Below, piece by piece: positions 32,801 to 44,800 of a stretch of 64,000 nt of DNA. Source of the stretch: Candidatus Didemnitutus mandela. GTDB taxonomy: Bacteria; Verrucomicrobiota; Verrucomicrobiia; Opitutales; Opitutaceae. A program made the position numbers and the translations under genes. The number at the start of each line of letters is the position of its first letter. Position 1 is the stretch's first letter. The notes beneath the pieces are model-generated. The model did no database searches. It saw only the letters and a list, made by a program, of their open reading frames with translations, and was not told the origin of the DNA. The stretch covers positions 44,265 to 108,264 of the forward strand of contig NJAL01000001.1 in NCBI GenBank assembly GCA_002591725.1, in the 5' to 3' direction.

Positions 32801-35800
32801 AGATATTTTGGGCGTGACACCGGAGAAACTGAACAGTGGGACAAACCTAGTCGACTTCGGCTTCGACTCGGTGACGCTTGCGCGCTTTGCGGAGAAACTC
32901 TCTAGCGAATTTCATTTGGATATTACACCGTCGGTTTTCTTCGGCCACTCGACGCTGGATCGGCTGGTGCGACATCTTGCGACGGAACATCGCGAGGCGT
33001 TTGAAATCCACTATAGTGATAGTGGTCAGTCTGCCGAAACACCTCTTCGTGTTTCGGAGATGAAGTTGGATGCGGCTGCTCCCATTCAGGTAGCGAGCCT
33101 TGGAATTGTTCCCGAACCGGCTTTGGAGCCAGTTGCGATTGTGGGTATGAGTGGTCGTTTTCCTCAGGCGCGGTCGGTGCGCGAGCTGTGGGGAATTCTT
33201 CGTGATGGCCGTGACGCGGTTGGGGAAATTCCAGGCGATCGTTTCGACTGGAGGGAATTTTTTGGCGATCCGCAACAAGACTCCGGCAAGACGAATTGCA
33301 AATGGTGCGGCAGTGTTCCGGGCGCGGGCGAATTCGATCCATTGTTCTTCGAGCTTTCTCCGCGCGAGGCGGAAGCAATGGACCCACGGCAGCGTTTGTT
33401 GCTGCAGGAGGCGTGGCGGGCACTTGAGGATGCGGCTTATGGGCCGGATCGGATTGCACGGGAGAAGATCGGAATGTTCGTTGGCGTGGAGGAAGGCGAT
33501 TATTCGCTCCGCGGCGGCGACGGTGGTGTTACGGCCAACCACAACGGCATTTTGGCGGCGCGACTTTCCTATTTTCTCGATCTGAAAGGCCCGAATCTTG
33601 CGATTAACACGGCATGTTCCTCGTCGCTTGTGGCGGTGCACCAAGCCTGCCTAAGTCTATGGCATGGCGAGTGCGATGCGGCGCTGGCGGCTGGTGTGCA
33701 CTTCTTACTCTCGCCCTATCCGCTGTTGGGCATGAGCCATGCGGGGATGCTGTCGAAGGATGGAAAATGTTTTGCGTTCGACCAGCGTGCCAACGGCTTG
33801 GTGCCTGGCGAGGCCGTAGCGGTTGTGATGTTGAAACCATTGTCGCGTGCGCGTGCTGATGGCGATGCGATCTATGCGGTCATTCGCGGCAGTGGAGTGA
33901 ATTACGATGGACGAACCAACGGCATCACTGCTCCTAACGCCGTGGCACAAACAGAGCTGATCCGCAACACCTACTGTCGGTTCCATATTGACCCGGCGCG
34001 GATCGGTCACGTGATTACGCACGGAACCGGCACGCATTTGGGCGATCCTGTGGAAGTAGAGGGATTGCGCGGAGCCTTCAAAGAAGTAACGGCCCCAGCG
34101 CCATTTTGCGCGCTTACGTCGACCAAGGCAAATTTGGGACACACCTTTGCAGCATCCGGTTTGGTCAGTCTGATTGGCTTGGTCGAGTCGTTGCGTCATG
34201 GCGAAATCCCGCCGAGCCTGCATTGCACTGCGGAAAACCAGAACCTGCGACTTACACAGAGCCCCTTTTACGTAAACAAGGTTCGGCGTTCTTGGCCGCG
34301 CCCTGCGGCTGGTGCGGAGCGGTTGGGAGCTGTAAGTTCGTTTGGCATGAGTGGCACCAATGTTCACGTGATTGTGGAAAACTTCTCTAGTCGCCCTGCA
34401 CCCTTTTCTTCGGCGCGTCCGGCGGAACTGTTGGTGCTTTCGGCGAAGACAGCGGAAGCGTTGAATCACCGCGTGACGGATTTGCTGGCCGAATGGCGTG
34501 ATGCTTCACCGTCAGAGTTTCCGCTTGCCGCGGTGAGCCAAACGTTGTTGGCCGGCCGACATCATTTCACGCATCGCTGCGCTTGGGTGGCGGCGGACTT
34601 TGCGGAGGCGTGTTCTGCGCTGAAAGCTTGGGAACGTGGCCAGATATGGCCGGGGATGACTTGCGGTATGGTGCCGGTCGATTTTACACAACAAGGGTCG
34701 GAAATCGGGCGGTTGCGCGACCTTGCTGCAGCGGGTGGCAGGGAAGCGTTGGCGGAGTTGGGAAGATCTTATTGTGCCGGCTACGAAGTAGCCTTCCCGG
34801 AATTATTGACCCCGGCTTGGCCGCGCCTCCATTTGCCTGGCTACCCCTTCTCGCGTGACGTTTACTGGCTGCCGTTCAAACCGCTACCGTTGTTTGGCAC
34901 AGCGGCTTCGTCGGCGCCAAAAAAGCTTCATCCTTTGTTACACGAACAAGTAAATGCAGAGAAAGGTGGGCTCTTTCGTTCAGTTTTTACAGGCCGAGAA
35001 TTTTTCCTTGCAGATCACATGATCCGAGGCGTCAAGGTACTTCCGGGAGTCGCCTACCTCGAAATGGCGCGTGCGGCCGGGGCACAGATGGTGCGCAACA
35101 AAGTGATTGGTCTTAAACAAGTGGTATGGTCGGCACCAATCCAAGTTTTTTCCGATCCCGAGGTGGTGACCCTTGAGCTTGCGCTGGCCGGCGATGATTT
35201 GTGCTATCAGGTAACGACAAACGCGGGTGCCAGACAACATTCCCAAGGGATAATCGTCACGGGAGATTTGCTGATGCCAACCGAGCTGCTACGTGTGGCG
35301 GTTGCGGAAGTGCGTGCGCGCTGTCCGATGCGACGAGAAGCGGAGACATTTGCGCTGCTGTTTTCCGAGGCTGGCTTTAGTTCTTCGGGTGGCGGCGGAA
35401 GCTTTGCTGCGATGCAACGTTTTCAGTTTAGCGAGCGCGAGGGGCTTGCTGAGTGGCAACTGCCTGCTGGGGTGCGCGCCGACAGGGCTGGCTATCAACT
35501 ACACCCAAGCGTCATGGATGTAGCCTTTGAGGCGGTCGCGCTTTGGGAAACGTTACGCAGCGGCCGGCCTTTTGTTGGGCTTCCGTTTTCCTTGGAGGAA
35601 CTGAAAGTTTTTGGAGCGACACCCGAGCGTGGCTTTGTATATGTGCGACAGGGGTCGGGTGGCCCAGTACAGACCTCCGTGCGCCGCTATGAGATGGACC
35701 TAACTGACGAAGTCGGAAATATGGTCGTGGCCTTTCGAGGCTATTCGACCAAGGCTACTCATATAGAAACGGAGCCTGGGGAATTGGTTTTGGGGCGGCC

Positions 35801-38800
35801 TACTTGGTTTGATCAACCGCTTGCCGTGGGAGCGGCGCTTGGGGCTTCGCCGACCGATCTGGCGTTCATTTTGGCCGAAGGAGCTGTTGCTTGGCTTGAG
35901 AGCTTACGCGAAACCTGGCCGCTAGCGACATTCGAAACTCTCTCGACTCCCGATCCGAAGAATCCCGCATCGACAATCGAGAAAAATTTCCTACGGAGCT
36001 TCCGTTTCGTACAGCGCCTTGTGCGCGAGTCATCGACACCTCGGCTGATTTTAGCGCTTTTGCCGGAAACTTCGAACGATTTTGGACACGGGGGAATTAG
36101 TGGGCTGTTGCGGACGGCTCAACTTGAAGGCCGTATACGGAGCAAGGTTCTCTGGCTGGCAGATACCAATAGGTCGGCGGAAACCCTTGTGGAACTGGTT
36201 CGCCGCGAAATTGCCGAAAACGAAACCAGTGGAGTTTTTCGTTACGACAAGAACGGGCGTCGACAGATGTGGGGGCTCTCGGAGGAAAAGCAAGGTGGCA
36301 TGGTTGCAACCCCGGCTGGATTGCGGTCTGGAGCGGTGGTGCTGATCACCGGCGGACTGGGCGGGCTCGGGCGTATTTTTGCGCGGCATCTTGCGAGCTG
36401 GCCGGACGTGCGCTTGATTCTCGCGGGACGAAAGACGCCCGAGACATCGGGCGAAGAGGTGTTGCAACAATTACGGCAGTCAGGTGCTTTTGCGGAATAT
36501 CGCTCTTGTGATCTCAGTGTGCCTGAGCAAGCGAAAGCGCTGGTTTCGGCGATTCGAACGGAACATGGACGGCTTACCGGTGTGATTCATGCGGCTGGCG
36601 TTTTGTGTGATGGCTACTTGGTTGACAAGACAGAGGCGGATGTCTTGCCAGTATGGAGGTCGAAGGTGACGTCCTTGCTCAATGTACTTGCGGCAACTGG
36701 AGATGAATTGGAGCTAGTGACGTTGTTTTCATCCCTTGCGGCGATGGGCAATCCTGGCCAAGCCGACTACGCCGGAGCGAATTCGTTTCTCGATGCCTTC
36801 GCTGCGGCTGGCTGGGGGAAAGCGCGTGTGCTCTCGTTGAACTGGCCGTTTTGGCTCGAGGGTGGAATGCAGGTGGATGCAGCGACGCAGGAATTGGTTG
36901 CGCGGCGAACGGGGTTGCAGCCGCTGCCGACGAAAGTGGGGTTGCGTGCGTTTGACGATACACTGGCGGGTGATGCCCGACAGGTGGTGGTTGCCTACGG
37001 CGATGGAGCCCAATTGCGCGTGGGCTTTTTTTCTCCTTCGCGCCGCGAAGCGGTGGCAACAAAGAAGACAGCGGCAATGGAGCCAGGAATCGTGCAGCGG
37101 GTGCTGAAAACATTGATCGCTTGTTGTTCCGAAATGCAAAAAATCCCTGCGGACAAAATTGCGGAAAATGTGCCGCTATCGAAATACGGCTTTGATTCGA
37201 TTCAGTTTACCACGCTTGCGAATCGACTGAATCGCGATCACGGGCTCGAGTTGATGCCGACCGTTTTCTTCGATCATGGCGATCTGCGCTCTCTGGCTCA
37301 ATATTTGGCGGAAAACTATCCGCAGGCATTTGCATCGCAAACCGTCGAAGTTAAAAACGTAACTGCGCCTGTCGCCGTCGAACATTTGCCCGTTATTGAG
37401 CGGCCGCTTTCTGTTGCGTTGCCGTCGACTGGCTCAACGTTGTTGGAGCCGATTGCAGTCATCGGCATGAGTGGGCGCTTCCCTGGTTCGCCAACCTTGG
37501 AGGATTTTTGGCGTAATCTTTCGGCGAATGCTGATCTTATAACGGAAATTCCGGCCGAGCGCTGGGATTGGCGCGCCCACTACGGCGATCCAAAGGCCGA
37601 TCGAAGCAAGACACGTGTGAAATGGGGCGGCTTCATTGCGGATGCTGACAAGTTCGATCCATTGTTCTTCGGTATCTCGCCTCGCGAGGCGGAGATGATG
37701 GATCCGCAGCTACGACTTTTCCTCGAGGCCTCGTGGCATGCGATTGAGGATGCCGGTTATGCTCCTGGATCGCTGGCGGGAAGTCGCACAGGTGTGTTCG
37801 TCGGTGTGTCGACGACGGATTATAAAGATTTGTGGAAAAAGGCGGGTGCGGAGGGCGGTGAAATGATGTTTCATTTTGCGCTGCCAAACCGGGTGTCGTA
37901 TCTGCTCGATCTGCGTGGTCCGAGCGAGCCGGTAGATACTGCATGTTCTAGCTCACTTGTCGCGCTTCACCGAGCAGTTGAAAATATCCGCCATGGCGGC
38001 TGCGATTTGGCGCTTGTTGGTGGGGTAAATTTTTTAGCGAGCCCGCAGTTGTTGATCGCTGGCGGGCAAGCGGGAATGTTAAGCGAGCAGGGGCGCTGCC
38101 GCACCTTTGACGTCTCGGCAGATGGTTATGTACGTGGTGAGGGCGTGGGTGTTCTTCTGCTTAAGCCGCTTTCCCGGGCGCAAGCTGAAGGCGATGCCAT
38201 CTACGGGGTGATTTGCGGCGCTGCGGTGAATCACGGTGGCCGTGCAACCTCACCTACGGCTCCCAATCCCGTTGCGCAACAGGCCTTGCTGGTTGCAGCC
38301 TACGAAGCCGCCCGCATCGATCCGCGTACCGTAGGTTATATCGAGGCGCACGGCACCGGAACGGCGTTAGGCGATCCGATTGAGATTAACGGCTTGAAAG
38401 GTGCTTTTGCGGAATTGCAACAGCGTCAGGGGTGTGCGGCACTTACGGAAAGGCCGTGCTGTTGCGTTGGTTCGGTAAAGACCAATATCGGTCATCTCGA
38501 AGCAGCAGCTGGAATTTCTGGGGTAATCAAAGTTCTGCTGATGATGCAACACAGGAAAATTCCCGGAAATCCGCATCTCAAGCGGCAGAATCCGTATATC
38601 CAACTAGAAGGCAGTTCGTTCGAACTTGTGCGCGAGACACAGGTGTGGAAAGCGCAATGCAATGCCGAAAGACGGGAGTTTCCGCGACGCGCCGGAGTAA
38701 GCAGCTTTGGTGTGGGCGGATCGAACGCGCATATTATCCTTGAAGAGTTCCCGTGTGCACCTACTGCAACTGCGACGGATCATTCCTCTGTGCCGGTTCC

Positions 38801-41800
38801 AATCGTTCTTTCGGCGAAAACGCCGAAAGCTTTGCGCGTCATGGCAGAACGGCTGGCTGCTTATCTCGGAGGGTTTGCTCCTGAGGCGCGGTCTCCGGTG
38901 CTGCTGGCGCGCTTGGCTTTTACTCTACAGGTTGGCCGCGACGCGATGGAAGAGAGGCTCGGCTTTGTGGCGGAATCCCTGTCTGGGGTGCAAGAGAAGT
39001 TGAAGGCTGTTGGGACTGGGCGCGAAAGCGAGGCGGGAATTTTTCGCGGACATGTGGGGCGTGAGAGCGCGGCGGCGCGCTTGTTGGCAGACGATGAGGA
39101 TGCACACGGAATTGTCGAAAAATGGATACGACAGAGGAAGCTTACCAAACTGCTCGAAGCTTGGGTTGTGGGTTTAGCGATCGATTGGCGGCACCTACAC
39201 GAAGGCGAGCGACGGGTGGATTGGCAGCGCGTGCATTTGCCCGGCTACCCATTTGCGCGGGAACGCTATTGGATTCCTGAAGCCCAGGTCCCAGCGCATG
39301 CTATTAAACCGTTCCATCCGTTGCTTCATCTGGCCGATCCGGACGGCCAAGGAAGACAGTTTACGACACATTTGACAGGGGAAGAGTCATGTCTTGTTGA
39401 CCACCAGATCCAAGGGCGGAAAATTTTACCTGGCGTTGCCTATCTGGAAATGGCCCGCGCTGCGCTTGCGTTGCAAACTGAAAAAGGGAAATTCTCGCCG
39501 ATGTGCCTACAAAATGTGGTGTGGGCAAAGCCGTTGGTGGTTGGAGGTCCTGGGGAGAATGTTCAGGTGCGGCTTAGTGCTGCCACGGGCGGAGTCGTTA
39601 CGTTCGAGATCGGTGATAGTGCGGGAGTATGCAGCCAGGGGGCAGCTCGACTAGAGGCGATTTCCTCTTTTGCTGCCATTGACGTTGGCGAAGTTGAGCG
39701 ACGGTGTGATCGTTTAAAAATCGAGACGGAAGACTTCTACGCGGCGTTTAAAAAAATGGGTTTTGTCTACGGTCCGAGTCATCGTGGAGTCCGGGGAATT
39801 TTTGTCGGCCGTGGTGAAGTGCTGGCCGAGTTAGCGTTGTCGGAATCCTTCGCACCCGAAATGTCGCAGTTTGGGTTGTATCCCGGCTTATTGGACTCTG
39901 TGTTTCAATCGGCGGCTGCGTTGGCGTTGGCTTCCGAACAAGAAACAGAAATTGGTGACTTATCGGGGCAGTTGCAGCCGAACCTGCCGTTCGCGTTGGA
40001 TGAGATTAATATTTTCTCGTTTTGCTCGTTGCGAATGTGGGCATGGAGCCGATTTGCGGCAGGGGGCACGGTGGAATCTGTTGTGCGTAAGGTTGACATC
40101 GATTTGGTCGATTTTGAAGGGCGGGTGTGCGTTCGAATAAAGGGTGTTTCCTCCCGTCCGTTGGCGGTGCATCCGGAGCGGATGGAACCGACCTTGCTTG
40201 TGCCTGGTTGGCAGCCGGAGAAGCCCGGGGTGATAGTAGGGGCGCAAAAGGTTTCCCGGCGGGTCGTTTTGGCTTGTGGCATCCGTGCCGCGGTAGTGGC
40301 CGAAGCAACCCAAGCAGATCCTGCGACGGAGTTTTTCGCCATTAATTCGGAAAAGCCGACGGCTGCACAACGTTTTGCTGATGTTGCCCTCGCAGTGTTT
40401 GTATGGATCAAGCGGTTGATCAAGTCGAACCCGTGTGATCTGGTGCTGATTCAATGTGTGGTTCCGGTGACTGCTGGCGGAGATTTTTATTCCGGGCTTC
40501 GCGGACTGCTCAAAACAACGGCGATCGAAAGTTCGGTGCTGGCCACCCAGTTAATAGAAGACGACGATCTTTTTACGGGGGCCGGCCTTGCTGCTTTGGC
40601 ACAGCGGGCGGCTGATTTTACTGCGTCTTATGTGCGTCGGTCGAAAAATATTTTCGAAATAGCGACGTGGGCGGCTTTGCCTGCAAAGGCCGAAGGAGCC
40701 CTGGTTTGGAAAGCTTTAGGTGGTGTCTATCTGATCATAGGTGGAACTGGAGGATTGGGCGTAATGTTGGCCGAGCATCTGGCAGCAAAGACCGACGAGG
40801 TTACGCTCGTGCTGGCCAGTCGTTCACCTTTGCTGGTTGGGCGCGAAAAACGATTAAAGAAAATTCAGCGCCGAGGTGTGCATGTTGTCCAGCGGAGGAT
40901 AGATGTGACTGATTCGTTGGCTGTGGAAGAACTGGTGCGCGGTGTGGTGCGAGAGTTCGGTGGCTTGCATGGCGTGTTCCACGCAGCAGGTTTTGTACAG
41001 GATCATTTTATTCTGAACAAGACGCCGGAAGAGTTTGCTGCAGTGCTTGCTCCGAAGGTTGTCGGTGTGTGGAATCTCGATATGGCGACCCAAGGGGTTC
41101 CGCTGGACTTCTTTGTCTTGTATTCTTCCGTGGCGGGCGAAACCGGCGGAGTGGGGCAGGGCGACTACGCCACGGCTAATGCGTTTCTGAATGAATTTGC
41201 GAGCTGGCGGGCGGCAGCCGTACGCTCTGGACAGCGTTGTGGAATGACGCAAGCCATCGCCTGGCCATTTTTTAAAAATGGCGGGATGAGTATTCCATCT
41301 ACCACAACCGAAACAACGGTCCGGAATGGTGTTTTGGCTCTGGAGGATGAGCCGGGTTTGCGGGCTCTAGAACAAAGCCTGGCTTCGGGCCGGTCGCAGG
41401 TTATGGTGGCGATGGGTGATTGGGAGCGGCTGTTGGCGCAGAACCAATATATGTCGGTACCAGCGATTCCGGCTGCGACCACCGCGAGTGCAGGCGGGTC
41501 TGAACTCTCGGCGAAAGTGCTTGACCAGCTTCTTGGGCTGTTGGCCCAGGCGTTGAAACTGCCTGTGGGGAGGATCCATCCGGAAGAGTCGCTGGGAAGA
41601 TATGGCGTTGACTCTGTTATGGTGTTGCAGCTTACCAGCGAATTGGAGAAGGATTTTGGTTCGCTGCCGAAAACGTTATTTTTTGAGTATCCCACACCGC
41701 TGGCGTTGGCAGACTATTTGGCAAAAAGATATCCGACAGTGGTGGCACGTTGGACAAGGGGAGGGACGAGCTCACCTACATCGAGGGTAACTACGCCGGC

Positions 41801-44800
41801 CACCGTGGCTTGTGCGGAGCTGGTGCCCCCAGCGCTGCTGCAGAAACCGAATGAACTGGGGGAAAAGCCTGCGACTGGTGAGATCGCTATTGTTGCCCTT
41901 GCTGGCCGTTATCCGCAGGCTAGGACCCTTGAGCAATTTTGGAAAAACCTGAAAGCGGGTCGCGACTGTATTACCGAAGTGCCGTCGGAGCGCTGGAACC
42001 ATGCGATGTTTTTTGATCCCGACAAGACGAGCTTGGGCAAGAGCTACGGAAAATGGGGAGGGTTCATCGATGGTATTGAGGAGTTTGATCCGCTTTTTTT
42101 TGGTATTTCCCCGCGCGAGGCGGAGTTGATTGATCCTCAGGAGCGGATCTTCCTTGAGACGGTGTGGGAGCTGTTAGAGCGCGGCGGTTATACCCGGGAA
42201 CTTGTACAGGCTCGGACACAGGGGCTGGTGGGCGTTTATGTCGGGGCGATGTATCATCATTATCCGCTTGTCGACACCTCAGCGCTCAATCGTGCGGTGG
42301 CGTCCCTTTCGACCTTTGCGTCAATCGCGAATCGGGTTTCCTATTTTTTCGATTTTCGCGGGCCGAGCTTGGCGCTGGATGCGATGTGTTCCTCATCGCT
42401 GGTGGCGATTGAGCTCGCTTGTGATAGCCTGCGCAACGGCCAGTGTCGGATGGCTGTCGCAGGTGGCGTAAATCTATCGCTGCATCCAGATAAGTTTGTC
42501 GGTCTGAGTGCCGGTCAGGTGATCGGAAGCCATGCGGGCAGCACGAGTTTTGCTGCGGGCGACGGATATCTGCCGGCGGAGGGCGTGGGGGCGGTGTTGC
42601 TGAAGCCGCTGGCTGCAGCGGAACACGACGGGGATCCAGTCCTCGCGGTCATCAAATCCGTTGTCACCAACCATACGGGGCGTGGTACCGGATTTCGCGT
42701 GCCGAGCCCGGTGGCACAGGCGCAATTGATTGAGGAAAACTTTCGACAAGCCAGCATCGACCCCCGAACCGTCAGTTATCTAGAGTCGGCAGCGAATGGA
42801 TCGCTGCTCGGCGATGCCATCGAGTTTACGGCGCTAAACCGGGCGTTCCGGAAGTTCACCAACGACGAGGCATTCTGCGCGATCGGCTCTGTGAAATCCA
42901 ATATTGGTCACGGCGAGGCGGTATCGGGAATGTCGCAGCTGGCCAAGGTGGTCTTGCAGCTGCAGCATAGGCAGCTTGTGCCTTCGATCAAGGCGCAGAC
43001 GTTGAATCCCAATCTCGATTTTGTAGGGACACCTTTCCGGTTGCAGCGTGAGCTTTCCGTGTGGTCACAACAGGAGCGTGTTGTGGCCGGCCGCCGGCAG
43101 CTGTTGCCGCGCCGCGCGGCCATCAGCTCGTTTGGCGCAGGCGGATCGAATGCGCATCTTATTATTGAGGAATACTCGCGACCCGAATCAACGGTCGAAA
43201 AACCAGAACCGCGATCAAAAGTATTTCCCTTTTCAGCGCGGACATCGGAGCGGCTGCATGTGGTTGTCCAGAACCTATTGTTCTGGCTCGATGATAACCC
43301 AGATGCCTCGCTGGGCGATCTGGCGTATACCTTGCAGGTGGGCCGTGAGGCGCAGCCGGTCCGGTGGGCGACTGTTGCTTGCGATCGCTCTGAGTTGCTG
43401 CGGGCCTTGCATCGCTTCCTTGCAGAGCCGATGTCGGGACCGGTAGGATCTGAGGTGGAGCCGGTGACAGTTGACGTTGAACGCTTGGTTGCTGAGGATA
43501 ATTTGGCAGGGATTGCGTCGGCATGGGCGTGCGGTACAACCGTGTCTTGGGCAAGCCAAAAGAATTCTCGCGGATACCGCGTCCTTCCTCTGCCGACCTA
43601 TGCGTTCGAGCGCCAACGTTATTGGATGGCAAGAAAGCCATCGGAAAACTCTGTTCCTGGTGACTCGTTGGCGCTCCTTTCTCATAAGAGTAGCGATGCA
43701 CCGGTTGCCGTGCAACTCCCGGCGTTTATTGCCGATCTTCTTGGTATGGAACTGGCGGCGCTGCGGCACGATCTCCCGCTTAGCGACTATGGAATGGATT
43801 CAATCGCGTGGAGCCGGCTGCTGCAGTGGCTGCAATCCCGTTTCGGTGGGGCGCTCGATTTGGCACGGCTGCGGCAATGCCGGACAATACAGGACCTTTT
43901 GACGGTTGTTCCCAGTCAGGCCCGGGCTTTGTTCGGAATGCACGCTGATTATGAATTCCCGGAGCTCATGAAATTAAACGCGGTGACGCAGGGCCGGCCG
44001 GTTTTTTGGATCCATGGTGGCGTGGGTGGTGTGCGACCTTACGAAGGAGTCGCGCAGCGGTGTACGCGCCCATTTTATGGCATCCAACCCCGGGGATGGC
44101 AAACGGAGTGTGAACCGTTGCGTGGCATTCCCGCAATGGCGGCCTATTACACACACATCGTCATGATCCGTCACCCCGACGGGCCGATCGACCTCGGGGG
44201 GTACTCGCTGGGCGGCATGCTGGCTTTTGAGGTTACGCGGCAGCTACAGAAGCTGGGACGGAGTGTGAGCAGCTTGATGATGATCGACACACTTGATTCG
44301 ACGGGATTGGCGACGCTGCGTTCGACGCCGGGAGGCGAATTGTTGCAGGCGGCGAACACAGTGCTTCTTTTGCTTGGAGTGGGCTCAGCGTTGCACGGGG
44401 GATCGTTTATTCACCGTGACGAAGTGGACTTCCAGCTCGGTCCCAAAGCGCTCGCGAGCCAGTTATTTTCGCTAACTTTGCAGCGCGGTGTGACTCTATC
44501 CGAGGCGCGCTGGAAGACGTTGCTCGATCGCTTCTCTGTTTTGCAGCGTGCCAGCGAAGCGGAGAGACACTCCTTGCAAGCGTTACCAAATCCAGATGTT
44601 CCTTGCTACTACGTTCGCAATATGAACGGTTTGTTTTTCGGGCTCTTCGAGCCTTACTTCATGGAAAAGGCAACGGAGAGTGCCGAACCGGCCAACTACT
44701 GGCAGGAGTGGTCGCGGTTATTACCGCACTTCCATATCGTCGACGTGCCTGCCGGCTGCCACATGACGTTGTTTGAGGATGCCGAGAGCCGGAAAACGAT

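Noticed and set aside
1..38750. KS1 and KS9 appear so similar that a recent module duplication was considered.
   Set aside because: At the DNA level the matching stretches differ at many third positions and some codons, so the duplication, if any, is old; similarity may reflect shared substrate type.
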